Both the position numbers and the translations under genes were made by a program. Shown piece after piece: positions 12,579 to 26,200 of a DNA stretch of 64,000 bases (positions within the stretch are counted from its first letter, which is position 1; each line of letters starts with the position of its first letter). The DNA comes from Zerene cesonia (Eukaryota > Arthropoda > Insecta > Lepidoptera > Pieridae), in contig NC_052104.1 of assembly GCF_012273895.1 (NCBI RefSeq), positions 4,774,001-4,838,000 of the forward strand, written 5' to 3'. The notes under the pieces were generated by a model, which was not told the DNA's origin, ran no database searches, and saw only the letters and a program-made list of their open reading frames with translations.

Positions 12579-13086
12579 TTTGTGTGGTGTTAGTTGGTTC
12601 CCTCCCGGTCTTCACTGGCAGACGTTTAGACAAGAAGTGGAGCTTGGAAACTTTTCACTTGACTGTTTTAACTGGCTCAGATGGCGCTCACGTCTGGATA
12701 TTTGAGATTTAGCCCAGGAGTCCGCGAATGTTCTATTTTCGGAGGAGTTGAAACATGCCCACGGCATTCTCACACACGTATAGCTTCGCCAAGTGGAAGC
12801 AGGATAGAAATAGTTTTCACACATTCATCAAACTATCATAACGAGCTGAAGCCAATCCTAATGGTAAATCTACTTTTACGTTAAACTATTTCGATCGTAT
12901 CTATGTCATAGGTACCTATATAATGAATACAAAAGGTGCGAAGCATTCTTTATTTATTTATGCTAATGATATTTTGTCTATACGGAAGCTACATCAGAAA
13001 AAAACTTGAAAATATTGAACCATACTTTTATTGCAATAAAATCGAGGTTTCAATATGAATACAATAGCTAATCATAAAATTTAATT
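12579..13086. promoter_or_regulatory. Mlc1 5' UTR and upstream region
   Basis: About 500 bp separate the Mlc1 start codon from the stop codon of the next minus-strand gene, so the Mlc1 promoter and 5' leader must be here or inside that gene. No unambiguous TATA box was placed. Short ORFs on both strands are not supported. Confidence 0.45.
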
Positions 13087-15621
13087 TTAAGAGTTTTCGT
13101 TTTCACTAAAATCAATTTTCGATGCGAACTCTTTCCATTGGGCGGAATGAACTAGAGCCTCATTGACAGTGTTGAACTTCCAAACTACGGATCTGGACGG
13201 AGAAGGTGTCCTTAGATGACGTTGGTCAAGTAGACTAGCTGCTCGGCGTCGGGCATCAGGTGATAAGGGACAGTGGAGACGAATTGATCCATGCATTCGA
13301 GAATCCTATAAAAATTAAAGAATAATTGTACGTACTATTCTTGACGCAAATTACGCGTAAACGTAGAACATGAGTTCAATTTCCGGTTGAGGTTTACATA
13401 AAAATCTAAGTCTGGTAGGGCTGAAGGCTGATCACATAATTGCACGTAAAAATCCATCCGTGGAACAGATGTCACATACCTTCCTACCTATTACTTGCCC
13501 CGTACCCTACGAGGACACAAACATTTTAATTATAACATTTTCTTTTTGCATAATCCTTAACGATATTACAAGTAAAGTATCGTTAAAAAGTATTTGTCGT
13601 AAACATATTTATAGCGAATGAGTCACCGGATTAACAGTGATCGACAATTAAGGGATGACAGAAAACAAATACCAGTGACTCCAACTCATTTATTTAAATA
13701 ATTGTTAAATTGACTATGAAAATGTGGGTCATAAATATTTCATGTGGCAAAAGGTCATTTAGAGCATCATCTGTATATATACCTGCTCAAACTCGTTGGA
13801 AGTTAGAACACATTTTTTTAATCTCACCCTGCGTTTTCCATGAAACCTGCGTCTCCACCACCACCCTCGGAGGCAAGATAAGAGTCTAGCTCCTTGAGTG
13901 CGACAGCGACGGATTAAGCTACTTTTCTTCGAACCAAGGCCAGAGCTTGACACTCCCGATATTGCTGCTAATTCCTTGTTTTTCTGAAAATATATCCTCT
14001 AAATTGTTATATTTTACCAACGATGTTTAAAATACAAAGTATTGCGTACCGTTTGTTTTTCTTGAGGGCAATTGTCGCCAGCAGAGCCCCCAGCCATAAG
14101 CTCAATTTCGTGCATTGATAGCCCTTTAGGGTCTTGAAGAACAGGTTCTTCATCGTCAGAGTAATGTTCATAATCTCCTATTCAGATGCGTATATAATTA
14201 TTTTTAAGTCATATTTATTTTTATTCATGAACTAGTTTTATACCATACTACATTTCTTTTTTAAATTTACCTTTACGTAAGTATTTAAAACTAATTAACT
14301 AATAAAGTTACATACGATTTAGAGTTAAGTAGGCTTTTTCATAAGAAGCTATATCGTGTTTAGTTGTTGTTTCATTGTTGTTAATGTCCTAAAAATAATT
14401 AATAAGCCGTTAAATTATTTCTTAATGTAAAGATATTTAAGTTTACCAAGTAAGTAATATTGTATGTTAGTGCCTTCTGTGTGCAATGGCTATCGGGTTG
14501 ATGAGCATCATTGTCAACTAAAAGTCCCCTATCCTCATCTTCATCACCGACTGCATCAGACAAAAAGGAATAACTTGATGTAGTGTCCGCGGATGACTTC
14601 GTTCTACACTCATTTATAGAAAATTCTTGGCCAGACGCATAATTTAAAGCAGATTCTACGAAGCGATCCATCATTTTCTTCATGGCATTTATTATTACAT
14701 CGTGTGGTTCCGGTTTATCTTGCATTAGAACTGGTTCAATCAAACTCATATCACGCTCTACATCGCTCATGTCAAAAAGATTCGTTATGAACAAAGATGT
14801 TGATTTCGACTCATCTGTATCACCCTGAAAGGATTGCAAATATTTACTTCATTAACAATTTTTTGAGCAATACCGCAAAGGCAAAGCAGTAGCAGGCAAA
14901 GATAGTAATAAATTTTATACTGTCTTTTAATTGGTGTCAGAAAGCTTTTTGATCACGTATTCATTTTTAAATAATGCATAAACAAAATTAATAGTTACGT
15001 CATTCTGGATTGCAGCCAAGATTTTAACATATGCGTTTAACTTACTGTAAATTCTTCATCCCCTTGGCCTATAAGAGAATGGTCGTTCACATTTGTGGGA
15101 TTATCTGTAATAAATATGGGCCTATTTTCATTTTGTACTGTTAATAGGTGACGTAGTGACATATAAAGAAAAATGTACCTAGAGCTTTTTGTGGAGTAGA
15201 CGTCGCTATTTTACTTGGAGTTTTACACAATTTATTTTGACTAGTTTTTTTATTGTCATCTACATGCCCTCGTTCTTTTTCGTACGTTTCATTTAAACTA
15301 TAATTTTTGATCGTCTTTAAGCCCGACACATATTGCCACGGCTGACCTAAAAATATATATATATATATATATTTTGGAACATTGTTTTTTTTGTCTCTAT
15401 AAGTATTCTATTAAAATGTACATAATACTGTACCAGAATCTTGAGCAGCGTTTGCAATAACATACGCCTCGTCCAGAACCTGACTTACTAGATGCACCGC
15501 TAACAAAGTAGCCATTCGTGGATCGCGATGTATATCTCTTTCAGCTGAAAAACGAAAACATAAATTTACTTATTTATAATACTACAGTAAAAATGTATCA
15601 CTTACCATCCTTATTAGTCAT
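13087..15621 (-). CDS. Unrecognised 435-residue protein with a PKA-RII-binding-like helix
   Basis: Family not recognised. Nine coding exons in transcript order: 15606-15621, 15434-15544, 15179-15346, 15046-15104, 14447-14824, 14316-14388, 14050-14177, 13828-13983, 13087-13305. Every junction is GT-AG and phases close to 1,308 nt. The start is ATG at 15619-15621 (MTNKDAERD). Residues 17-39 form an amphipathic helix (ATLLAVHLVSQVLDEAYVIA). Its A21xxL24V25xxV28L29xxA32 spacing fits the published RII-binding consensus of A-kinase anchoring proteins. The middle is acidic and Ser/Thr-rich with no domain I can name. Residues near 330-355 are strongly basic and aromatic (RGWWWRRRFHGKRR). The C-terminus carries a TPSPSRS proline-directed cluster and VVWKFNTVNEALVHSAQW. 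There is no signal peptide or membrane segment. The gene structure is secure; the AKAP role is an inference. Confidence 0.85.
15354..15372. repeat. TA microsatellite
   Basis: A short TA run just upstream of the acceptor of exon 15179-15346, on the minus strand. Confidence 0.85.
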
Positions 15622-17092
15622 TTCGTTGCAGTTAAGTTTGCTTTATATTTATTTCATTGCCAATGAAATCGTATACGTCAGTTTGAGTTTTAATTGTCCT
15701 TTAATTGTGGCCTTGTGTTTAAAGTGTAGGTATATGTGAATAGTTTGTATATATTCAATAATAAACTAACATATTATATTAGACCTCCAACTTGTTGGGT
15801 TTGGCGTAAATAAACAATACTTAACTACATAATAACATCAAAAGATATAACTAGGTGATTGCAACTTTTATCACAATCGATCCATATTGGTTCGTGCACT
15901 ATAAAAATATCCATTTAACGTGATTAAACTACTCGCACTGCCTTCTGATAAAAGTCATGACATAATTAGGTATACGGGCAATATTAAATTGAAATTTAAA
16001 CCTTTATTAATTGTAGACGGTTTTAAATAATCCCGTGTGGAAGCTTTTTAATGATCGATAACATGTTGAAAAAATTACACAGTTCGAAGAAAACATACCT
16101 ATATGCTGTATAATTTAAGCTTTCACAAAAACATTTTTCATACAAAATAACCAAGCTATTTCGGTAACGCCCAGCCAATAGCAATCTGAGTATTATTCAG
16201 CCTCGAACTATTTTAGAACGTTTCTCGATTGTACTCAGTTATCTTAATATCATACAAAATTTCTTGGCTTTGGAATAATTGATTATTGAAAATAATTTAA
16301 ATGAGTTTAATTGTGGATATGACTAGTGACTAGTCATTATCATAAAATTCTGATACTAATATTATAAAGAGACGTTTGAGAGACTGTAGGGAGTTATATT
16401 ATCTTGCTCTACATTAAATTAAAATTTCGTATGCGATTTTTTATCACGAGTTAAGCCGGGAGAAGACGGGCAGGCGGTCACCGATATTTTTATTTATTAT
16501 ATAAAATTTTGAACTAAAAAATAAAAATAAAAAAAAAAATAAATAAAAATCATTTATTGAACAAATTATAAATCACATAGAACATAAAACCCAGACTCCT
16601 AATATAGCTTTCGCTGTGTTTCAGGAGCCTGTGTCTTCCCGATACAGTACATAATAGTTCAATTTAGACACAATAAAATGTAATTGCAGCTACATACATA
16701 TGACATTGAAATTCTATAATTTAATATAAGTTTATAATATTTAATAATTAAAAATTTTAATAATTTACATTTTATCAATAAGTTATTTATATATTCATGA
16801 AATTAAACTACTTAAAATCCGAGTTTTGAAGTAGTGTAGATTGTATGTGTATGTGTAGTGTGTGTATGTGTGAATATTAATGATGATATTAAAGTATAAA
16901 AAGAAACTCAATGTATCCTAATTATTAATAAATTAATTTAATTAAAAATAAACGTTTAACGTTAATGTCGTTTGTCCTGATAGCACACAAAAAAAATAAA
17001 TAAAATAAAATTAGTGTTAAATCATGCATTTAAAGCGAGTACTTTTATATTCAAAGGAAATTGAGAGTTCTTTAATTAATAAAAAAAAAAAA

Positions 17093-18092
17093 NNNNNNNN
17101 NNNNNNNNNNNNNNNNNNNNNNNNNNNNNNNNNNNNNNNNNNNNNNNNNNNNNNNNNNNNNNNNNNNNNNNNNNNNNNNNNNNNNNNNNNNNNNNNNNNN
17201 NNNNNNNNNNNNNNNNNNNNNNNNNNNNNNNNNNNNNNNNNNNNNNNNNNNNNNNNNNNNNNNNNNNNNNNNNNNNNNNNNNNNNNNNNNNNNNNNNNNN
17301 NNNNNNNNNNNNNNNNNNNNNNNNNNNNNNNNNNNNNNNNNNNNNNNNNNNNNNNNNNNNNNNNNNNNNNNNNNNNNNNNNNNNNNNNNNNNNNNNNNNN
17401 NNNNNNNNNNNNNNNNNNNNNNNNNNNNNNNNNNNNNNNNNNNNNNNNNNNNNNNNNNNNNNNNNNNNNNNNNNNNNNNNNNNNNNNNNNNNNNNNNNNN
17501 NNNNNNNNNNNNNNNNNNNNNNNNNNNNNNNNNNNNNNNNNNNNNNNNNNNNNNNNNNNNNNNNNNNNNNNNNNNNNNNNNNNNNNNNNNNNNNNNNNNN
17601 NNNNNNNNNNNNNNNNNNNNNNNNNNNNNNNNNNNNNNNNNNNNNNNNNNNNNNNNNNNNNNNNNNNNNNNNNNNNNNNNNNNNNNNNNNNNNNNNNNNN
17701 NNNNNNNNNNNNNNNNNNNNNNNNNNNNNNNNNNNNNNNNNNNNNNNNNNNNNNNNNNNNNNNNNNNNNNNNNNNNNNNNNNNNNNNNNNNNNNNNNNNN
17801 NNNNNNNNNNNNNNNNNNNNNNNNNNNNNNNNNNNNNNNNNNNNNNNNNNNNNNNNNNNNNNNNNNNNNNNNNNNNNNNNNNNNNNNNNNNNNNNNNNNN
17901 NNNNNNNNNNNNNNNNNNNNNNNNNNNNNNNNNNNNNNNNNNNNNNNNNNNNNNNNNNNNNNNNNNNNNNNNNNNNNNNNNNNNNNNNNNNNNNNNNNNN
18001 NNNNNNNNNNNNNNNNNNNNNNNNNNNNNNNNNNNNNNNNNNNNNNNNNNNNNNNNNNNNNNNNNNNNNNNNNNNNNNNNNNNNNNNNNNNN
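17093..18092. other. Assembly gap, 1000 N
   Basis: Placeholder of exactly 1000 N, preceded by an A homopolymer that may have stopped the contig. Confidence 0.99.
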
Positions 18093-18572
18093 TCATCTTT
18101 AATAAGTATCTGTTTTGTATTTTCTTCCTTTCTCAGAAATACTCTTCCATTTGATGTCCAACAATATTTACTATTTCTCAATATTTGTTCATTTTAGAAA
18201 TAGCATAACTAATGGTACCTGATGTCGAACTGATATAATCTAAAACGTAATTCTTTTAGTGAAAAACAATCTATAAAGTAGGAAACGTTTATTGACGCCA
18301 CTCCCAAGTCCCAGTGCCTATTTATAAAGTAAATTGTTCGCGACAATGTAAACGCGCCAACATTTTATTTCACTCCTGTTAATTCCGGCGATAGTGATTG
18401 TTTACAACTAATTACTGTTAGACTAATGGATACGGAACAAGCCTGTCAATAATTACTTATAACTTTAATGAAAGTAAATTTTATATACTAAGTCAAAATT
18501 TCATAAAAAATAAATAATAATTGTTACATGTATAAATCTTTAATAGGAATGAAATAAAAAAAATTGAATTAA

Positions 18573-18789
18573 CTAGCTGCGCCCCGCGGTTTCACCCACG
18601 TAAGTCCGTATCCCGTAGGAGTATCGGGATAAAAAGTTGCCTATATGTTATTCCAGTTGTCCAGTTGTCCAGCAGTTGTCCTACCAAATTTCATTGCAAT
18701 CGGTTCAGCAGTTTTTGCGTGAAAGAGCCACAAACACACACACATCCTTACAAACTTTCGCATTCATAATATTAGTAGGATTAGTAGGA
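18573..18789 (+). repeat. 'gccccgcggtttcaccc' repeat, copy 1
   Basis: It begins 'ctagctgcgccccgcggttt', continues 'gtatcccgtaggagtatcgg' and 'aaatttcattgcaatcggt', and ends 'aatattagtaggatt'. It shares this layout with 41770-41955, 42135-42345, 61361-61562 and the pair at 63260-63620. It holds a small internal tandem of 'ccagttgt'. It is a lepidopteran short interspersed element, possibly SINE or LINE-tail derived. Confidence 0.75.
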
Positions 18790-20272
18790 AGTAGGATTGT
18801 GCAAATGCGTGTCTATTTGTTTATATATCTTATTCCACGAAAATTTTATTCGGATTGTGATTGAGACATATTTAATTTAAATGTAAGTGGTATTCCTCTT
18901 TTTCTTTTCACATAAGATCCTTTTTAATTTTTTAACATTAAAGTGCTTTATTTTAAATGCTATATGTTATAAGAGAATAGAAAAAATGTATCTTATAATC
19001 GATTTTTTATGCGGATCCTACCTTATGGTGGGATCCGCTATTTATCAGTTCATTCCAGTTTTAATTTTTCGAGATGATGTACAGTATCAACGTATACTGG
19101 TTCACAATATATCTAAAATATTATATTCATGGATTCATATGTTACTTATATGATATTAACTTTGTAACATAAAAGAAACGACCGACGGCTCATAACTTCA
19201 TACTTAAAAAACCCTTTTAGTGTAGTCAATATATTTTCATCCTTACTACCAAGAAAAATTTCCCGTTGTCATCATAACCCAGTTCACAAGAACAATTATT
19301 GGAAACAAAAGCGTTGAAGATAATAGTCGTGCTAAAGTACCATCCACCAACAGTGTAGCGAAGGCACTGAAATATCAGTTGACTACGAAACTTCCATCAA
19401 GTCGTTTCTATGGCAACGAGAGGCTGCAGCTTCGCAGGTTACGGCGCAGAGATCGATTAAATCTTATTTTAGGGCTACCGCTACTAACAAAACCGATAGC
19501 TTCGTATGTTAGCAACTATGTCATTATGCCTTTCAGTAAAATTATTAATTCTAAATTATTATACTACTTTATGAATTTCAGATATATATCACGTTTTATA
19601 ATAAATAACATAATGACTTATAAATAAATTATATTAAACTTTTGCCGATCATAGTGCTCATTTTTTATACATAGAAGTGTTAACCCTAGATATAACTAAG
19701 GGTGAGTTCGCAAGGCCTCTCATTCAGCTGAGCTTTCCCCAGCGGTGCGCTTGTATTTCCTCCAGCGCCCTTGCTACTGAAAAGTGTTACACATATGTTT
19801 ACACCGTCATACGTGGTACCTTTGTGATGATATTTCCTATTTTTCCTCAAATGTCTTGTGGGTGAACACTGAAGAGTATGTAAGAGCTTTTGACCGTAAG
19901 TTACTTAATGATATGTACATATAACAACTCTTTACAATAAAACATTAATGGCGTATTTCCTTTTTTACATTTTATTGCGATGTACTTTTCCTCAATAAAT
20001 GAAATTATAATACATAGATCTTATTTCGACTATGTATAACACAAGCGTACAGTAAAATAAACACAATATGAAAAAATATATCTTCTATATATATTATCAT
20101 TTTATTTACGATTTAAATTAAAAATACTTATGAATATAAAATCAGTAAGATAGATAATTAATAATCTAAGGTTAAAAAAGCAAACATACTCAAATTGACT
20201 AGGTGCTTAAAAGCTACCTAAATTCTATGCTAGCCTTAGTTTTTCTTAATAACACATTTACGATTCAGCGGA

Positions 20273-23200
20273 ATGAAAATGAAAGATATGTCTGAAGATG
20301 ATCCATCGAACGAGGACATTATTCCATACGCAGTACAAATATTCTTGTGGCGACAAACTACCCCATTCGTTCGGCCGAGGTTTGGAAAAGTCCACGATGC
20401 AGCTTGCATGGTAAACAATTCAATAATACATTACGTACAGTACTAAGTAAATGTTTACAAATCTGTTCACTGTCTAGATCCTTGCTTCTATGTTGTGAAA
20501 TGCAATAATTGTGCATTATTTGTGCTAACTGCATAATAAAATAACAAAATGTTACATTGATTTTATTGTAATCTAAACTGAATACTGATTAACACTTGAT
20601 GTTCTGAGTTATAACTAAAATTAAGGAATGTATTCAAGAATGATCTTCGAAGATTGTGATTATCATTTTGATACACCTATGCACCTATGAAAATATATAA
20701 TTATATTATGAGGTATTGATTTGATTTTAAAATATCTTTAAAAGCTCTATTTCAATGTATATTTTACCCACATTACACGGTACACCTTTAATTATGGTTT
20801 TAAGCCCGGTAAATATTTTTTCACCTAGTAAAAGTCCCTACTTTATACTACCTACCTATACCTACCTACCTACTTCTATAGGCCTTCTTATTGAAGAATT
20901 AGGAAGATTACTCAAGCCATTCATCTGGTTTATTTTGAAAGCTAAATTAACGCTAAATAAGAAAAACAAGTTGGTAAGGAAACACCCTGGATTACTCAAA
21001 TAGTTCATAAAATCGATACAACATTCTACTATTACTATTTAATTAAAAAAATGAGACTATTTCGTTTCAAATGTTATAATATTTTACGTAAAATAAAATT
21101 TATAAAATTTTCACTTTGAATAAATAATCTTAAAATTGTCAACTAACACATAATAGTATACCTACATTATTCATGTGCAATCATCGAAGATTCAACCTTG
21201 ATTACACATAAAAAAAGTTCGGGTTTGAGTGTGATTTAACTAATCATTGCAATTATATTTATCCTTTAAGTTTGCACGTTAAATGTTGTAAAAGCAACCG
21301 AAACGTTAAATATTTATTGCTTTATTTTTGCTATAATCTTGTATTTTATGTAAGTATAATTATTCACATAATATTATTATTATTAACACGCAGTTCTGTC
21401 AACGAGCTCCTGGACATCACGTAAGTATAATATATGTAGCGCTAGCTGTATAAATGTCAATAAAAAACTGTGTAACTGAATTACATTATTATTCTATACT
21501 CTTCATATATACTACATTAAATACAATAAGACTTTCATAATCTATGATATACAAAAATCAAAGCTTTTCTATACTTTACATAGTACTAAATTCATCCATT
21601 TAACTCTACATAGGTAGGAGGTACGTCGTAGTGCATCTACATAAGTACCTGTGGGTTGTAACATCTAGAGACATATAACTCACTTAATGTTTAACATGCC
21701 ATATTATTACTACCCTTTGTGTAAACACTTTTCTCTTTTTTATAAAAAGTGAGTGTGAATTTATTTGTAGTTAGTAGTTATTTACGGAAAAAAGGAAAAT
21801 AAAAAAAATACATATTATTTACAGTTAATACTTTTTTTATTTTGCTTTTTTCCGGTATTAGCAGACCCCCATTATATTACAAAGAATTACCCTTAATATT
21901 ACACATTGAACTTAATGCAATACTTCACCATTAACTTAATCTCTTCATGCATTTTTCACTATTACTTATAGTTTTTAATTCAAGTTTAATTTTTTTATGT
22001 GAATATGTGTAAGTCTATGAATGTTTTTTTTTATAATTTAAAGTTTTAATGTTTGTGTAAGTAATCCTTAGTACATAGTCCCCGTAGATAACGCTAAAGC
22101 GCACAAAAACCGCTATATTTTGCTATTGTTATGACGATCCAGTGGCATCACTAGTTTTAAATGTCACTGTCAAATTTGACATTTATTTGTTATTGTTTAC
22201 ATTTTTGAAAATTAATTCAATTTTGTACCTTTGATATATTAAATGCTTATTTAATCTAATAAACATTACTAACATAAATATTTTGTGTACGCTTACTATA
22301 GGAATTGAAGGAAGCATGTAAGGTAAGTTTAATAGAATAAACATCGAAGCTAATGTTGTAATACTAAAATACTAACATTTTATTCTTTATTAGTCCTTCG
22401 AAAAAGTATTGGTGCAAAACTTGAGATTTGGATTGACCAGCAGCTTAACTGAGGCTATAGAAACGATTCCACGATGGCGCTTAATACAAGCTGCCCTACC
22501 ACACGTAATGCATTCACTAGCTGCTTTACTTCACAACAGGTATCTAATGAATATCACCATCATATAAAAAAAGTCTATGAATTAATCGAATATGTTTGGA
22601 TAAGATTAACTATAAACTGTATCAGTAAGGGTAATTTTAAAGAATTTTTACCACAATTGTGGCATTTAATCTCAATTATCATTTAACATCATCAATAACA
22701 CACATCATAATTACAGCACATCTAATGCAAACTATGGAAATTCTCCTTTAGCCAGTATCTATTATGTATTTTTTATAAATCAATTGGAATATTTGATACA
22801 TCATATCATGGTTGACTCATATCTTTTCACAAATAAAAAAAATAAATGTTATATTTTTATAGGAAGTACTCTATAGCATTTTGCAAGAAATAATATTTAT
22901 CTATTATCATCTTACAGAGTAAAAGACAACATGCAATCATTGGGAAATGTAGAAACAAAACTTTTATACACATTGCATTGGATATTACTTGATGCTTCTG
23001 ATGAATGTGCAGATAATGATTATGAAAATGGAAAATTTTTCACCAATCCATTTCACTATTTGTTCTCTATTCCAGCAATAACAGTAAGTTTTTTATCACT
23101 CCAACCTTTAAAGAATTCAGCAATCATAATTTAATAATACACAACCCATTAATTAAATATCCTTGACAATGTTTTGTTAATCATTGTATTTTTCAGCTAT

Positions 23201-26200
23201 TTGTTTACCTATTTGCTCCAATATCTCATCACTTGAAAGAATCTGACTTTACAACAAACTATAGATTAGAGAATGGGTTGAAATTATGGCAAGCAATGTG
23301 GGAATATAGACATCCTGATGCAGCATGTTTCACCACACTTGTCAAACCTAAACCTAAGCCCTTTAGTGGGAAATACTCTAAGAGACCACAGCATGGTGAT
23401 GTGTTTATGGGACGTAAGTTTTTTTTTATGATAACATCTATAGATTTTCAAGAGTTATAGTATATGGTAAAATATTATTAGCCTTGCGCGCCCGCAACCC
23501 GGGGCTTTCTTCACATGTTCCCGTTCCCCTGGGATTTCCAGAATAAAAACTTTTCTATAGCCATCTCCCGCTTCTAAGCTACCTTTGCACAAATTTTCAG
23601 CCAAATTGGCTAAATTAAAACATATATAAAAATTGATACAAAATTATTTAATTAACAGGAAAATTCTCTAAAGAAGAAGGCATTGTAAATGGCAGCCCTC
23701 CAAGCCAAAATATATCAATATCTCAATCAGATGCACCTTCAAAACAAGCGAGTACTGAAGAAGAACCCTGGTTGTCTTCTCCCAAAGATACTATATTCCC
23801 TGAGACTATACCTGAAGAGAGTTCTAGCACAGAAGAAGAACATGTGGTAATTTATCTATCTATACTTTATTACTAATCTTTTTCTGCAATAAAAAAAATT
23901 ATTCTGAATATTAATAAAGCTTTGTATAAGGTGCGACCTTATAAAACAAATTTAAAATGACAGTTTGTATTAGCAATTACAGTCACTGTATTTTACCGAT
24001 AATGTAAGACTAAGGACAGATATATCAAGTACCCTCGGCCCCTTCAGCAATGCGGCTTGACAAAGGACAGTGGGGGTTTTAGTCAGTAGGAATCCCACAT
24101 AAACGACACGGCCCCATCCTCAGGGAGCTTTATCTTTGCAAGATTTCCCCACTACAAAAAAGAACAGATATAATGTTCATTTCTTTGTTTTATACATTTC
24201 AGTTTATATATCGATTACCATCAGAACCAAATTATGGCGGGTCAAATAAAGGCTCATACACAGTATATGCAGCAGATCCAAGCATTTTCCAGATACGTAA
24301 GCCAGACACTCCAAAACCATCCTTACCAGGAATTAAACCACTTCCACAGATTACTAAAATGAGGTTTAAATTTTATATTTACTATGTTTAAAATAGTAAT
24401 ATATTTAAGATATCTGTTCAAACCAATATAACATGATTAAGTTGTAAAACGTTTTTTAACTGACTTGAAAAAATGCGGAGGTTATTAATTTCATTTTATT
24501 TTTTTGGCCTTTTTACTAGATTTTTCGACTGGGAGAACCGAGATTTTGTCGATTCTTTTTTTATTTAAAAGCTGATGCTGGGCCATTTAAATTGAGTCTA
24601 GTTCTGACAATTTGAGAGGGGTTTAGTTTTTTGTTAAAAATTGATATTTATTTTTTGTTATTTATAGTTTATGTTTTATCCTCTTTTAATCAAGTATCTT
24701 GTTGATAATATATAAATAATACAACAACTATGTACAATAACATTTCTAATTCACTGTATAATTTTTCAGCTCATCAGACAAAGAATCTTTGACCGACAGT
24801 GGTGGAGGTCCTGGTATAAAAGGAACACCTACATCCATTGATAAATCTCCACCGCCCAAAGAAGCTAATGTAAATACTTTACTAATAAGTAGTTCCTTTC
24901 CTTATTTACATTTGAACAGTTTCGAGTTCGTTTTCGTATCGTGCTGCTAAAAATAATTCGAAATAGACACCACTTAACATTGTTCTGTTCATTTACACGT
25001 CTGCTAGTCTTAACCTTTATCTACTCTAATATTACAAAGCTGAAGACTTTTGTTTGTTTGATTGAACGCGCTGATCTCAGGAACTACTGATCCGTTTTGT
25101 AAAATTCTTCCAGTTTCAGATAGCCTATTTATTGAGGTTTTAGGTTATATATGTACCACGAGCGAAGCCGGGGCGGACCGCTAATGACAAATATTTTGTT
25201 ACTATTTTTACAGGTATCAGCTGCGACAATTTTGGATGTTGCTACCATGAGATGCTTGTTCGCATTGCAATGGCAAGAAGAGGGTGTTTATTGGGCTCTG
25301 CATTACCTATATAATCGGTAATTGTTGAATATTTATATTTTCATTAATTTTATGTATGCATGAAAACTGGGGCTGATGCCCCATTTACCACAAAGTATTT
25401 ACTTTTTTATTGTACATCAGTACTATTGTTTCAACGATCAATTTTGTTAAAGAATGAGTAGGTATATTTAAAATTTAAAGACTTTTCAACGGATTTTAAA
25501 CGCGATTTGTTCATTATATTATCAACTCGACGATTCAAACACTAACGTAATATAATGAATAAATCGCGTTTTAAATCCGTTAAAAAGTCTTTAATTTCTA
25601 AATGTATAATACTCGCCTAAAATCAAACACGAGATTTTAAGTAGGTGAACAACCTTCTACATGACTTTTTTTTTGTCAGTTACTATCCGGAAAGGGTACA
25701 GAACCCAGGAACCCACGGTTATACGCTCACATATGACTACACACGACACACACAATTACCAATTAATGTTTTAAACATTTTTTATTTCATTTAAATTNNN
25801 NNNNNNNNNNNNNNNNNNNNNNNNNNNNNNNNNNNNNNNNNNNNNNNNNNNNNNNNNNNNNNNNNNNNNNNNNNNNNNNNNNNNNNNNNNNNNNNNNNNN
25901 NNNNNNNNNNNNNNNNNNNNNNNNNNNNNNNNNNNNNNNNNNNNNNNNNNNNNNNNNNNNNNNNNNNNNNNNNNNNNNNNNNNNNNNNNNNNNNNNNNNN
26001 NNNNNNNNNNNNNNNNNNNNNNNNNNNNNNNNNNNNNNNNNNNNNNNNNNNNNNNNNNNNNNNNNNNNNNNNNNNNNNNNNNNNNNNNNNNNNNNNNNNN
26101 NNNNNNNNNNNNNNNNNNNNNNNNNNNNNNNNNNNNNNNNNNNNNNNNNNNNNNNNNNNNNNNNNNNNNNNNNNNNNNNNNNNNNNNNNNNNNNNNNNNN

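Larger units (their letters stand above)
15740..20272. other. Intergenic region upstream of unc80
   Basis: It holds a 1000-N gap and one repeat, listed separately. A diffuse A/T-rich block at 16500-17092 with 'aaataaaaatcatttatt' may be a retroelement tail. The 5' UTR and promoter of unc80 should be in this interval, but I could not place a first exon or TATA box with confidence. Small ORFs (18637-18864, 18887-19153, 19379-19627, 19677-19865) lack splice context. Confidence 0.4.

Noticed and set aside
13087..13305. Second open frame in the last exon of the unknown gene (ILECMDQFVSTVPYH...)
   Set aside because: It is out of phase with the preceding exon; the phase-0 frame reads to a later stop and is consistent.
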